Assembly: GCA_001577715.1 (NCBI GenBank)
Contig: LQAA01000065.1
Span: 1-33,649, forward strand
Direction of reading: 5' to 3'
DNA: 33,649 nucleotides
Source of the DNA: Candidatus Adiutrix intracellularis
Lineage (GTDB): Bacteria; Desulfobacterota; Desulfarculia; Adiutricales; Adiutricaceae
Below, piece by piece: positions 9,161-18,364 of this stretch. The first letter of the stretch is position 1. Every line of letters begins with the position of its first letter. A program made the translations under genes and the position numbers. The notes beneath the pieces were generated by a model. The model saw only the letters and a list, made by a program, of their open reading frames with translations, was not told where the DNA came from and made no database searches.

Positions 9161-9331
9161 CCTGATTGAAATTATTTATTTCAATATATTACTAAAAGAT
9201 ACTATTTATTACTGGACACTACTTATGGATCGGAACAAAATAAAGGCTTTTTATTACGACGAAGTGAATAAATCTGTCTAAGTAAATGTAGCCCTTTTAC
9301 TGGCTTAATTCTGAGTATCCCTATTCATTTA
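9161..9331. repeat. Dispersed degenerate repeat, copy 2
   Basis: This is the homologue of 391-560. From the ATG at 9225 it reads MDRNKIKAFYYDEVNKSV before a TAA. The similarity also covers about 60 nt upstream of that ATG, and ends on both sides without an obvious terminal inverted repeat or target duplication. It lies about 400 nt beyond the recognisable transposase remnant at 8580-8760, so it might belong to the same dead insertion element. Confidence 0.7.
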
Positions 9332-9814
9332 GCAAAGGAATAAGCTATTAAAGCTCTAAATAAGAAGACTGTCTGAATTTTTTTCTTCTTAAAACTTTTA
9401 GCCAGCTACCCTCTAATTTTCAGCTAGGCTAACTGGAGTCCGGTATTCTTTAGCTTCTGTTTCCCCATCGGCAAAGGACAGTTCCCGCCAAGCCTCACAC
9501 ATATGCCACTCGACATAACAAGTTAGCCTACACAAAAAGATATAAGCCCCGACTCTTTGTTCTAGCCAATAATGTATAGGCTATATTCTTAATATCAACC
9601 CTCTTTATCATTCTAAAAATCTACTCTATCCGGGAAAAATTTGTTAGCGCGAGCACATTCCTCCAGGCTCATCTCATCTTTATTAATTAATGTTTTAATT
9701 ATATAGATTCCATTCAATATTAACTCCTGCTCTATACTAAAATGTAGCGATATGAGCTAGATGAGGCTTCATCAATTTTAAGAATAAAATATTTTTAGCT
9801 TTTTTACAATTTAT
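9332..9814. other. Gene-free decayed DNA, nothing identified
   Basis: AT-rich sequence with stops in all frames between repeat copy 2 and the cheB ghost. I recognise no gene, RNA or regulatory structure in it. Confidence 0.5.
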
Positions 9815-10250
9815 CTTATACCTGACAGTCAAACAGGTAATAACTCGGCCATAATTCTTAATCTATTAAACAAAGTTATGACCGACAAACCAAACATCAG
9901 TATCATCATGTAGGTCAAAAACATCTTTAAAGCCCGAAAAATACTTCTGGAATTGAGCTAAGATGTGCTGACCCTGGATATCATCATACCCAAAATGGAT
10001 AGCGTGAACTTTTTAAAAAACTCATGATTTACCGCCCTCTACCGATCATAATCTATTTCACCATCGCTAAGAGCGGTAGCCAGACGAAGTACCACAGCGA
10101 CAGGATTAGGGCCGCGGACATCATCAACAAAAGAAAGACCTAATCTTTACAAAAGTAGCTGAACACGGTTAAGAAGGTATATATCCAAAATTTAGTCCGC
10201 CGCAAAAATACCATTAGCCATAAGTATAAAGAAGAAATAACCAATATCTG
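9815..10250 (+). pseudogene. cheB: Decayed chemotaxis methylesterase CheB, receiver domain
   Basis: One plus-strand frame runs about 70 codons with only two stops. LIPDSQTGNNSAIILNLLNK corresponds to the receiver N-terminus (VDDSxxxRxxL), NISIIM-stop-VKNIFKARKI to the A.DP..AR region, and DVLTLDIIIPKMDSVNFLK to the phospho-acceptor loop (the Asp of TLD). After a frameshift, PLPIIIYFTIAKSGSQT matches PVIMVSSLTxxGSxxT and ADIINKRKT matches the end of the receiver. CheB demethylates chemoreceptors; its C-terminal methylesterase domain is absent because the reading stops at the 3' end of pcm. It implies that chemotaxis has been lost. Confidence 0.85.
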
Positions 10251-10252
10251 AA

Positions 10253-10981
10253 TCAACCCAAGGGTTCGGGCTGCCAGCCGTAGCGGCCGACAAGAGCCAC
10301 AAAACGGCAGTCGCCCAAAAAGCGGCGTTCAGCCAATTGGCCAGCCTGATCTTTGACTAGCAGAGTCAGTTTCTGGCTCGCAGCGCTGGGGCCGACGGGA
10401 ATAATTAAGCGACCACCAGGGGCCAGCTGTTCCATAAGGGGCTGCGGCACGCGAGGGGCCCCAGCGGAAACAATAATGGCGTTATAAGGGGCCATCTCCG
10501 ACCAACCCCAGGTACCGTCAGCGAGTATTGAATAAATATTTTTAAAATCCAGGCGGCTTAAATTATCCCGGCCCTTATTAAATAAAGGTTCCAGACGTTC
10601 AACCGCAAAGACCTCGGCCGCAAGGCTAGCTAAAATAGCCGTCTGATAACAGGAACCGGAACCAACTTCCAACACCCGGTCAGAAGGTACAAGGCGTAAG
10701 GAAGCCACCATTAAAGCCACTATATAAGGCTGAGAAATGGTCTGCCCATAACCGAGGGGTAGGGACCTGTCACTATAGGACTGAGCGGCCTGAGCCTCAT
10801 CGACAAAAAAATGTCGGGGAATAGCGGCCATAACTTCCAGAACACGCGGATCTTGAAGCCCACGCCTTTTTATTTGCTGAGCTACCATTTTGCGACGGGC
10901 AATGCGGTAATCCTCGGCTTTAACGCGGCCGACGGCCGATACGGAGCCAGTCAAAGATCCATTCCGCTGGCTAACAAACAT
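10253..10981 (-). CDS. pcm: Protein-L-isoaspartate O-methyltransferase
   Basis: Pcm uses S-adenosylmethionine to methylate isoaspartyl residues in aged proteins, starting their repair. The 242-residue product has the family's IPRHFFVDE and the substrate-side SYSDRSLPLGYGQTISQP, SAM motif I VLEVGSGSCYQTAILA, the acidic end AVERLEPL and the later PYNAIIVSAGAPRVP and LAPGGRLIIPVG. The N-terminus is about 25 residues longer than the E. coli enzyme. The ATG at 10981 overlaps the 3' end of the DUF2786 gene by 31 bp, with GGATGG upstream; an internal ATG at M32 (MVAQQIKRRG) is the alternative. It is the last gene of the efp operon. No terminator is visible after it; a plus-strand cheB ghost converges on it. 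Confidence 0.95.
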   Translation of the reverse strand: MFVSQRNGSLTGSVSAVGRVKAEDYRIARRKMVAQQIKRRGLQDPRVLEVMAAIPRHFFVDEAQAAQSYSDRSLPLGYGQTISQPYIVALMVASLRLVPSDRVLEVGSGSCYQTAILASLAAEVFAVERLEPLFNKGRDNLSRLDFKNIYSILADGTWGWSEMAPYNAIIVSAGAPRVPQPLMEQLAPGGRLIIPVGPSAASQKLTLLVKDQAGQLAERRFLGDCRFVALVGRYGWQPEPLG

Positions 10982-12138
10982 GGGCTAGACACCATCCGGA
11001 TCGGACCGCCTTCCACCGGCATATTTAAAGTAAGACCCCGGCCAACAACTGCCCCAGCCAAGGAGCTTTCCAAACAAAACCGCCGCCCCCCGGCGCCACG
11101 GATGTTGGTAACATGAGGATGACGCCGCCGAAAATAAACGTTTAACCCCTGGTCCCGAGCCAGCACCAATGCCGAAAAACCGTCTACAGCGGTCTTTGCC
11201 CCCGCGGCAACACTCAGCTTCTGATCAAAGCCACACAAAAGTCCGCTAAAAAAAGAATTGCGGGCGGGTAACCCGCCCCCCCGATGAGTCCGGCGATAGT
11301 TCTGCCACAAGCTTTCTGTACGTTCCATCAAAAAATGGAAGACATGCTCGGCCAAACACACATTTTCCGGCCACCCCAACAACTCTAAATCCTGCCCTTC
11401 AGTATCCGTCTGGGGGGTGTAGGTAGGCACAAAAATAGCTCGAACGAAATAATGGCGGCCCAGAATATGAACGATCCAAACTAGGCGCTGATCAATGCGG
11501 CGTAAGTTTAAGTTGAGCTGACGGTATTCATAAGCGACCGAGCCGATCTGAAGTTCAGGGTCTTCTAATCGCTCCAAGTTATGGCGGGCCATAAGGCGGG
11601 CGGCAGCATCCATAGCCGCCTGGGCCTCAGCTTCAACCGGCGAGCCGGTTAGAGCCAAAATTTTACGCACTTTCTCTAGAATCCGCCGCCCCGGGTCCGA
11701 AAACGAAGCTGCCTCGCGAACAGGGCAGGGGCAACGGTCTTTCAAATCCACCGCACCACTCATATAAAAAGGGTCCACCCCCAAAAATTCCCCCATACGC
11801 CTAAAAGCCGGGCCATGAGGCAGCTGACCGACCTTCGCCTCTGGGATAACCAGATCACTAACCAATTGATGGGCTGTTTCATGGCCTAAAACACCTAGTA
11901 CCGCCGACCAGGGATACTCCAGAAGCAGTTCTTCGCTTAAGAGCAAACGTCTGTCCTTCTCTAGCCAGATCCCCCAGGCCGCCTGGCCCTTCATCAAACC
12001 AAAAGTAACGGGGGCTTTAAGCCGAACCCCTTTGCACCACAAAAGAGTTTGGTAAGCCTTTTCAATCCGTCGCAGCCAGGCCGCCCTGAAACGGCAACTT
12101 TCCTGCTTGAACTCAAAATTATCTTTCCTCCCACGCAT
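10951..12138 (-). CDS. SprT-like zinc metallopeptidase / DUF2786 protein
   Basis: This 395-residue protein has two parts. Residues about 75-115 contain VLGVLGHETAHQLVSDL, an HExxH zinc-protease motif (H86, E87, H90), and a downstream H in PHGPAF (H108) placed as the third ligand is in SprT-like and related peptidases. Residues about 150-190 (ILEKVRKILALTGSPVEAEA, then AAMDAAARLMARHNLE) form a DUF2786 domain, a short helical domain of unknown role. The C-terminal half is uncharacterised. A CPCP pair lies at the domain junction. The start is the ATG at 12138, which shares one base with the yhhQ stop (TGATG); a TTG at 12141 also exists. The tight coupling implies co-expression with yhhQ and pcm. 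A role in protein quality control is inference. Confidence 0.8.
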   Translation of the reverse strand: MRGRKDNFEFKQESCRFRAAWLRRIEKAYQTLLWCKGVRLKAPVTFGLMKGQAAWGIWLEKDRRLLLSEELLLEYPWSAVLGVLGHETAHQLVSDLVIPEAKVGQLPHGPAFRRMGEFLGVDPFYMSGAVDLKDRCPCPVREAASFSDPGRRILEKVRKILALTGSPVEAEAQAAMDAAARLMARHNLERLEDPELQIGSVAYEYRQLNLNLRRIDQRLVWIVHILGRHYFVRAIFVPTYTPQTDTEGQDLELLGWPENVCLAEHVFHFLMERTESLWQNYRRTHRGGGLPARNSFFSGLLCGFDQKLSVAAGAKTAVDGFSALVLARDQGLNVYFRRRHPHVTNIRGAGGRRFCLESSLAGAVVGRGLTLNMPVEGGPIRMVSSPCLLASGMDL

Positions 12139-12821
12139 CAATCGCCCCAGTGGAAGGGAGAAAAACTGGTGTCCCGATCATAGACATCAGCATTTTCCGT
12201 CCGCTTCACTTTCCGCACCACCATCAGGGTAAAGGGCAGCAGCAGTAATTCAATCCCCACTTTAAAAACATAGTTGGACCAGACCAAGTTCCACCACAGC
12301 CCCCACCCCAGAACACCCATAAAAGCTATCGAAGCAAAAAGAAGAGTATCCAGAATCTGCCCCGCAGCGGTGGAAGCGATAAGGCGAAACCAGAGATGGC
12401 GGCCCTCGGTTTTAACCTTAACGCGGGCTAGAACATAAGAATTGGTAAATTCACCCACGAAATAGGCCACTAGACTGGCCATCACGATACGAGGTACCTG
12501 CCCCATAACAGCTTTCCAAGCCGCGGCTTCTCTCCAATCTTCCGCCGGATCAAATAAGCCGACCAGAGCAATGGTAGCAGCAGCAACAATAAGAGCCAGA
12601 AAGCCAATCCAAATAACTCTACGGCTCCGTTTATAACCATAGACTTCGGTTAAAAGGTCGTTAAAAATATAGGTAAAGGGAAACATCAGGGTACCGGCAT
12701 CGAAATTTAGGTCTCCAATAAAGTGAATAATGCGAGTAGAAATCAAATTGGAGACTATAAACAAAGTGATAAAAAGGCCGGTTATAAGATCCAGATATTT
12801 GAATGATCGCGCTTCAGTCAT
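12138..12821 (-). CDS. yhhQ: Queuosine precursor transporter YhhQ/QPTR (VUT family)
   Basis: This is a multi-pass inner-membrane protein of 227 residues. The family imports queuosine precursors (preQ0/preQ1) for modification of the tRNA wobble base. Family signatures are visible: FIVSNLISTRIIHF, AGTLMFPFTYIFNDLLTEVY (the conserved N-DLLTEVYGY element), VASLVAYFVGEFTNSYVLA and a C-terminal VWSNYVFKVGIELLLLPFT. I start it at the ATG at 12821, 23 bp after the uppP stop; an upstream frame extension to 12896 would overlap uppP and lacks homology. The C-terminus ends RDTSFSPFHWGD. Retention of a salvage transporter suggests precursors are obtained from host or neighbours. Confidence 0.9.
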   Translation of the reverse strand: MTEARSFKYLDLITGLFITLFIVSNLISTRIIHFIGDLNFDAGTLMFPFTYIFNDLLTEVYGYKRSRRVIWIGFLALIVAAATIALVGLFDPAEDWREAAAWKAVMGQVPRIVMASLVAYFVGEFTNSYVLARVKVKTEGRHLWFRLIASTAAGQILDTLLFASIAFMGVLGWGLWWNLVWSNYVFKVGIELLLLPFTLMVVRKVKRTENADVYDRDTSFSPFHWGD

Positions 12822-12844
12822 AGTCGTCAAACCCTTTCCGACTT

Positions 12845-13675
12845 CTAAAATAAAGCGGCTGAAGCCATAGTCAAAAGACCAACAGCCCAACACCACCAGG
12901 AAAAAACACTGAAATCATCTTTTTTCAAAAATTTGATCAAAAGCGCTAGAGCTAAATAGCCGCTAACGGCGGCCACAACCACGCCAACCACAAACTGGAG
13001 GGCGGTAAAGCTACTTTCCAACCTACCCTTAGCCTCTAAAATAACGGCCCCAAAAATAGCCGGAATAGAGAGTAAAAAAGAAAAGCGCGCCGCCGTCAGC
13101 CGTGATAGACCAAGGAAAAGACCGGCACAAATGGTAAAGCCGCTACGAGAAAAGCCGGGAACAATGGCCACACTCTGAGCCAGACCAATTAAAAAAGCGT
13201 CGCTGATAGTCATGTATTCGGCCTCACGCCCATTTCGACCCCGTCGGCCGGCTAAACGCAAAACTATACCCGTAATGACCAGGGCCGCTCCCACACCGCC
13301 AGTTGAATCAAAACTTTTTTCCAAAATATCTTTAAAAAATAAACCGATTAGAGTGACCGGCAGAGTCCCGATTATAAGCAGAAGACCAAAACGAAAGTCG
13401 GGCCTGGTCTGGTAAAGGGTTTTTAAGCGAACCGGACACACAAGAACCCCGGGTAGAAAGCGTAATTCCAGAAAAAGAACAGTCAAAGTTTTACGGTAAA
13501 AAATAAAAACAACTGCTAAAGTACCCAGATGCAAGGCTACGTCAAAGGCTACTTCCGACCCGACCAGCCCAAAAAGAATCTGAACCAACACTAGGTGACC
13601 AGAAGAAGATATGGGTATAAATTCCCCCAGACCCTGAATCAAACCCAGAATGACCGCCTTAACCAACAAAGGCAT
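12845..13675 (-). CDS. uppP: Undecaprenyl-diphosphatase UppP (BacA)
   Basis: UppP removes a phosphate from undecaprenyl pyrophosphate at the inner membrane so the lipid carrier can be reused for peptidoglycan and other glycans. The 276 residues are the usual family length. The catalytic motifs are intact: LIQGLGEFIPISSSGHLVL near the N-terminus and VPGFSRSGFTI (PGxSRSGxT) in the middle. Around eight hydrophobic segments follow the BacA pattern. The ATG at 13675 is 18 bp after the efp stop. It is the one clear intact gene here that ends in TAG. Its product works in the same envelope pathway that MreB organises. Confidence 0.97.
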   Translation of the reverse strand: MPLLVKAVILGLIQGLGEFIPISSSGHLVLVQILFGLVGSEVAFDVALHLGTLAVVFIFYRKTLTVLFLELRFLPGVLVCPVRLKTLYQTRPDFRFGLLLIIGTLPVTLIGLFFKDILEKSFDSTGGVGAALVITGIVLRLAGRRGRNGREAEYMTISDAFLIGLAQSVAIVPGFSRSGFTICAGLFLGLSRLTAARFSFLLSIPAIFGAVILEAKGRLESSFTALQFVVGVVVAAVSGYLALALLIKFLKKDDFSVFSWWCWAVGLLTMASAALF

Positions 13676-13693
13676 AACCCGCCGTCCCGGCTC

Positions 13694-14257
13694 TTACTTA
13701 ACCCGCTCTATATATTCACCGCTACGAGTATCTATCTTTAAAATATCGCCCTCATTAATAAAAAGAGGTACCTGCACGATCAAACCAGTAGAAAGGGTAG
13801 CTGGTTTAATAGCGCCAGTAGCGGTGTCACCTTTAAGACCAGGGTCACTTTTAGTAACTTCCAGATTAACAGTAGTGGGGAAGTCCAGGCCGATGGGCTG
13901 GCCCTTATAGAGATTGATCGTGAGATTCATATTTTCTAGAAGGTAAAAACGGCTGTCACCAACCTGAGATTCGGTAAGATGAAGCTGTTCATAGGTGGTT
14001 TCATCCATAAAAACATAGCCATCCTTGGCGTCGGAATAGAGATACTGAACATTTTTTTCTTCTAAATCAGGACGATTCAGTTTTTCGCCGGATCGGAAAG
14101 TTTCTTCCAACACCCGGCCAGTGAGCAAATTTTTTATTTTAGTGCGAACGAAAGCGCCTCCCTTACCAGGTTTAACATGCTGAAACTCAACTATAATATA
14201 GGGTTCACCCTTAAACTGAACTTTGAGACCGCGACGGAAGTCACTAGTTAAATACAT
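13694..14257 (-). CDS. efp: Elongation factor P
   Basis: EF-P binds between the P and E sites of stalled ribosomes and speeds peptide-bond formation at polyproline runs. The 187 residues have the normal three-domain layout. The loop HVKPGKGGAFVRTK carries the lysine at the domain I tip (K32, equivalent to E. coli K34), the position that is post-translationally modified in many bacteria. VTKSDPGLKGDTATGAIKPA and the C-terminal EGDILKIDTRSGEYIERV are classic. AGGAG sits 8-9 nt before the ATG, the best ribosome-binding site in the window. It heads the efp-uppP-yhhQ-DUF2786-pcm operon. No modification enzyme is encoded nearby. Confidence 0.98.
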   Translation of the reverse strand: MYLTSDFRRGLKVQFKGEPYIIVEFQHVKPGKGGAFVRTKIKNLLTGRVLEETFRSGEKLNRPDLEEKNVQYLYSDAKDGYVFMDETTYEQLHLTESQVGDSRFYLLENMNLTINLYKGQPIGLDFPTTVNLEVTKSDPGLKGDTATGAIKPATLSTGLIVQVPLFINEGDILKIDTRSGEYIERVK

Positions 14258-14980
14258 AGTTCTGGCTCCTAAAGCAAATATAATTTACTAAAAATTATTT
14301 TAGAATAAAGTATCACAAATTAATATGAAATCAAATAGTTTTTTAAATTAAGACCCGCCGGGAATATAATTCTGAACCCACCTCAAAGACTTGTTTTAAG
14401 TTATGTTGATTGTCTCCTCATACATCTCCCAAAAAAAGAAGCATCTCGATCTAATTTCTAAGGTAAATTCCGGACTAGAAGGTCAAAATTATACTATAAT
14501 TAATATGATTACTCAATTAAAAATCAAATGCTTCATATGTTTTTAAGGACCGACTAAATATATCGGCGTAAGGTAGATCCTTCAACGCAAAAGTTTATCC
14601 CCTTGGCTAAGTACTCCAAGACCTTGTGAGGGTTGTCAATCGCTTTAAACTTGAAGCTTCCAAGCAGATTATCATTATCTGCGATTAAAATTAGACTATC
14701 TTTTTAACCGATAAGACCTTTTATAAATTTTTAGAACCTAGAAACCAAACGATAAGGTTAAGGTAAAAGTAATTTTTTAAGTTATCATACATTCGTCGTA
14801 AAACTCAGCCGATATAAATTTTCCACATGTAAAGTATACGCTATTCTACAAGCTTAAAATATACTAGATCAAAATATATAAGCAGAGGTATCGCTAATGC
14901 GGAAGACTAATACTCAACTTAATAAAATAATATAAACATTGAGACCTCTTTTTTTGGTTACTTGGGTTTGATGCCAGACT
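14258..14980. other. efp upstream region and unreadable decayed DNA
   Basis: The first 80-100 nt upstream of efp are very AT-rich and should hold the operon promoter; TTGATT with TACTTT 16 nt downstream (minus strand, about 14300-14330) is a possible but weak match. Beyond that I recognise no gene. A short GCAGAT...ATCTGC inverted repeat lies near 14665-14685. The 5' part of the transposase ghost may begin within this stretch. Confidence 0.35.
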
Positions 14981-14984
14981 ATCC

Positions 14985-16232
14985 AAGAAACTTAGCTTAG
15001 TAAATCTTTTTGATAAACTTATGCCGAAGACTCAAGTTTATAAGATCATTCATACAGAAGATAACTTTAGCTTTCGTCTTAAACGGGTTTTTGTTGCAAC
15101 GCAGGTAACTTTATTTTTTTCCTACAACCAGGCTTTATCCAAGATGTCGGCGCCAGCGACTTAAATAAAGCCGTGATAAGTAAACTATTGGATAAAATTT
15201 ACAACTTTGGCCCAAACTAAGCTTTTTTAACTGACGCTACTCCGCATATTAACTAAAATACGAAAAAACGACCTAACTAGTTTCCATACGAACACCACTA
15301 AGACTCTAACGGAGTTAGAAGCCTTGTTTTATTAGGAAAATAAATTAACGGCTAGCGAAAACGACGAGCGTTATTCGTTTTATAAAATAACTTCTAACTA
15401 CGTTAAAACCAGGCAAAGATAGTTTCCCAGCTACTCTCTAGAAATAGTGAAGAAAAAAGAAATAATCTTTAAAGTTTATTTAAAGAAGTAGTTTTTAAAG
15501 GCCCAAGAGACATTAATTAATTTGAAAATAGATAGTTCGCTTATGCAGTTAATGCGCGAGCAGAATCCACAAAAAGGATTAAGTTGTATGAGTTGCTAGA
15601 GTTTGAAGTCAATGTCCATCATGGAAATAACTACGCTACAGATCAAAAGGGATATCCCAAAAAAAATAAAGCCCTGCGGAAAATTTATTTTATTAAGGCT
15701 AAATTACACGAAAACGCTGAGGCGATAGCTCGGAAACTGCGTAGTTTGTACAGTTTATTTTAGCCAATAATTATGTGTTCTTGTCTGATCCAGAGTTATT
15801 AAAAATCTACAAGGAATAGGGATAGGCAGGTTAAACAAAATTTTTTAAAGAGAGAGGAACATATTGCAACGTTAGCTTTCATAATGGTGCTGTAGTTAAC
15901 ACTCTATATTCTCTATTAGAGATAAAGTTACGGAAAGACTTATATAGCAAAGGCTTAGCAGTTCCAAATAGCCTAAAAAAGATACCTAATAACCTACACC
16001 GAAATAGGCAACCAGCTTTTTTTGCGCAAATATACGAAACGAAGATTTTATTTAATAGAGTTCTCATTAAAATCAACCTGATCCGTATAAAACAGGACAA
16101 CTCAACCCCTACTATTTTAAATGTATTTAGGAATAATTTTAAAAAAGTATCTTCTTGCGAAAGCTCTTGATAAGTGTGTACTTCAAGAATAATTATCGAG
16201 GATAAGCACACATTCGTTAGGAGAAATTTCAC
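14985..16232 (+). mobile_element. Decayed IS1634-family (IS4-like) transposase
   Basis: Plus-strand fragments line up with the C-terminal half of IS1634-type transposases. LRKIYFIKAKLHENAEAIAR is followed, after a frameshift, by FILANNYVFLSDPELLKIYK (family: FILATN..LS..ELL..YK.Q), then broken VE..F sequence. One long open stretch from about 15880 then has FHNGAVVNTLYSLLEIKLRK and GLAVPNSLKKIPNNL (family: LVYSLAQxxLRxxL...xxIPNQLxKP) and ends with VFRNNFKKVSSCESS. Upstream, DLTSFHTNTT may be the DxTxF region. Numerous stops and shifts make it inactive. The boundaries and terminal repeats cannot be fixed by eye. Confidence 0.75.
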
Positions 16233-16642
16233 AGTTAGGCTTTCTTACTCACCAAATAAATTTAAAATCATAACTAAAAGGATATTTTACTATAAAATAT
16301 TATAATCACTCATAAGAATAAGAAACTTATTTTTGTCTAATTTTTCTGACTGCCTAAAAAATTAATTAATATTTTGGAAGCCTAATTAGCATAATAAGAA
16401 GCAAATAAATCTATTCTAATAGATTAATACTATAACTATGTAACATTGTTATATAATTTTTAGTACCCCCCTGAAAAGTAAAAAACCTAAAACCACTCCT
16501 ATCAAATATATAATGAAGATGTGGAAAGCCTATAAAAACACGGTGATAGAATTTAAAAAACCAACTCTGGAATTGAACGTATTTAAGGATACTTCATTAA
16601 TATTCCTAAAATTAAAGCGCTTATTGTCGACACCGAAAATGG
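16233..16642. other. AT-rich stretch behind recN, nothing identified
   Basis: There is no recognisable gene. A plus-strand reading near 16590-16630 gives YFINIPKIKALIVDTENG, which looks protein-like but is too short to assign and is broken upstream. No terminator for recN is evident. Confidence 0.4.
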
Positions 16643-18361
16643 CTAATTAGAATTATCAGCGTTTATATCAGGTGCCGAAACCAACATTTTATCGGCCAGA
16701 GCTAAAGCTTCAGGGCCAGGGACGGTTCCACCCAGCATACGGGCCAGTTCCTGAGCGCGCTCGGCCTGGCTGAGCCTAGTTATAGTAGTAAGGGTGCGGC
16801 CGGTCACCGGGTCGGTTTCTTTAGCCACCACGAAATGGCGGCCAGAAAGAGCGGCCACTTGAGGTAAATGAGTAATGACTATGAGCTGCTGCCGGTTGGC
16901 TAGAGTCGCCAAGCTCTCGGCCACGGCCCCGGTGACGCCCCCCCCCAAGCCCGCATCAATTTCATCGAAAACTACTAACTGATCACTGGGGTGGTTTTCC
17001 AGAATTTTTAAAGCTAAAAGAATTCTAGACAACTCACCCCCGGAGACGATTTTGGCCAGAGAACTTTTCCCTTCACCTGGATTAGGGCTGAATAAAAAAT
17101 TAACCCGATCAAAACCGTTGACACTAATCTGCTTTTCAACTTCCTCTGAGTCATCCGCCTTAGACGGAGCTTCCACCGTTACCTCAATTTCAATTTCCGG
17201 AAAACCCAATTTTTTAAGGTTACAAACCAGAAGAACGACCAGACCGCAGCTAGCTATCTGCCGGGCCTGATGAAGTTTTTGAGCCGCGCTCACCGCTTTA
17301 TCTAAAGCAGCTGCTTTCTCCCTAGCCATATTAACTAGATCTAGACCAGTCCGGTCTAGCCGGTTAAGAGTTTCCGTCAAATAGCGACCGCGTTCGATAA
17401 TGTCGCCCAAAGATAACCCATACTTGCGCTTAAGCTTAGCTAGAGCGTTTAAACGTTCATCTACCCATTCCAAACGTTCAGAGGAGATTGTGAAATTACG
17501 ATTGAAGATTTCCAGATCGGCCGACAAGTCGACCAACTGATAATACGCTTCGTCCACTATGGTCAGAAAAACATTCAACCGCGAGTCTAAGGCAGCTGCT
17601 TTTTCAAGATGGCGGCGAATATGGTCAAGTTTTTCCACCACATGGCCCGGTTCACCATTCAAACTTTTAGCGGTAGCAATCAAATTTTCAGCCAGGCAAC
17701 CGCTATCTTTAGCCGCATTTTTTTCTGCTAAAAGAGCTAAATCTTCTTCCGGTCCAGGGGCAAGCTTCTTTATTTCATCACGCTGGTACTCATATAGATC
17801 GCGTTTTTCTTCGATTTCTTCAAATTCAGCTTTTATTTTACTCAGTTTAGAGGCTGCTTTAGTTAGGTTTTGTCTGGCCGACCGCATTTCCGCCAATAAA
17901 TCGCGGTGGCCACCGAAGCGATCTAAAAAATCTAAAAGACGACCAGGCTTAATCAAAGCTTGCTGATCATGTTGACCGGAAATACTAAAAAGTTCTTCGC
18001 CTAAGACAGTCAATTGAGACAAAGTCACTGGAATGTCTCCCACATAGGCCCGGCTCCGACCGGTAGTAGTCAAGACCCGGCGCAAAATAATCTCTCCGGT
18101 AAGTGTACTTCCCAAAACTTTTAAGCAAGGGTCTAAAGATTTCGGCTTGTCCAAATAAAAAAGACCAATTATTTCAGCTTTATCAGCCCCGATTCGCACT
18201 AAATCAGCAGTCCCCCGACGACCCATTAATAAACTAAGGGCTCCCACCAGAATACTCTTACCCGCCCCGGTTTCACCAGTCAGTATATTAATCCCAGCAG
18301 CGAAGTTAATAACCAACGATTCAATAATGGCCAGATTTTTAACGGTAAGTTTAATTAACAC
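16643..18361 (-). CDS. recN: DNA repair protein RecN
   Basis: RecN is an SMC-like ATPase that acts early in double-strand break repair, tethering DNA ends. The 572 residues match the family length. Walker A ILTGETGAGKSILV is at residues about 27-40, a QHDQQALIKPG segment follows, and a long coiled-coil middle (IKAEFEEIEEKRDLYEYQRD) separates it from the C-terminal head with ABC signature KIVSGGELSRILLA and Walker B LVVFDEIDAGLGG. THLPQVAALSGRHF and the C-terminal LARMLGG are also diagnostic. The start is GTG at 18361, only 3 bp after the upstream stop, with GAGG about 10 nt before it, so it is translationally coupled to the methyltransferase gene. It is kept although recG is dead. Confidence 0.97.
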   Translation of the reverse strand: MLIKLTVKNLAIIESLVINFAAGINILTGETGAGKSILVGALSLLMGRRGTADLVRIGADKAEIIGLFYLDKPKSLDPCLKVLGSTLTGEIILRRVLTTTGRSRAYVGDIPVTLSQLTVLGEELFSISGQHDQQALIKPGRLLDFLDRFGGHRDLLAEMRSARQNLTKAASKLSKIKAEFEEIEEKRDLYEYQRDEIKKLAPGPEEDLALLAEKNAAKDSGCLAENLIATAKSLNGEPGHVVEKLDHIRRHLEKAAALDSRLNVFLTIVDEAYYQLVDLSADLEIFNRNFTISSERLEWVDERLNALAKLKRKYGLSLGDIIERGRYLTETLNRLDRTGLDLVNMAREKAAALDKAVSAAQKLHQARQIASCGLVVLLVCNLKKLGFPEIEIEVTVEAPSKADDSEEVEKQISVNGFDRVNFLFSPNPGEGKSSLAKIVSGGELSRILLALKILENHPSDQLVVFDEIDAGLGGGVTGAVAESLATLANRQQLIVITHLPQVAALSGRHFVVAKETDPVTGRTLTTITRLSQAERAQELARMLGGTVPGPEALALADKMLVSAPDINADNSN

Positions 18362-18364
18362 GTC

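Noticed and set aside
12822-12896. Upstream extension of yhhQ starting at 12896
   Set aside because: It overlaps the uppP 3' end, has no transporter-like sequence, and the ATG at 12821 is well placed after the uppP stop.
15879-16232. 117-codon open frame on the minus strand (starts MKFLLTNVCLSSI)
   Set aside because: The complementary plus-strand frame encodes clear IS1634-type transposase sequence; the minus frame is a shadow with low-complexity hydrophobic composition.
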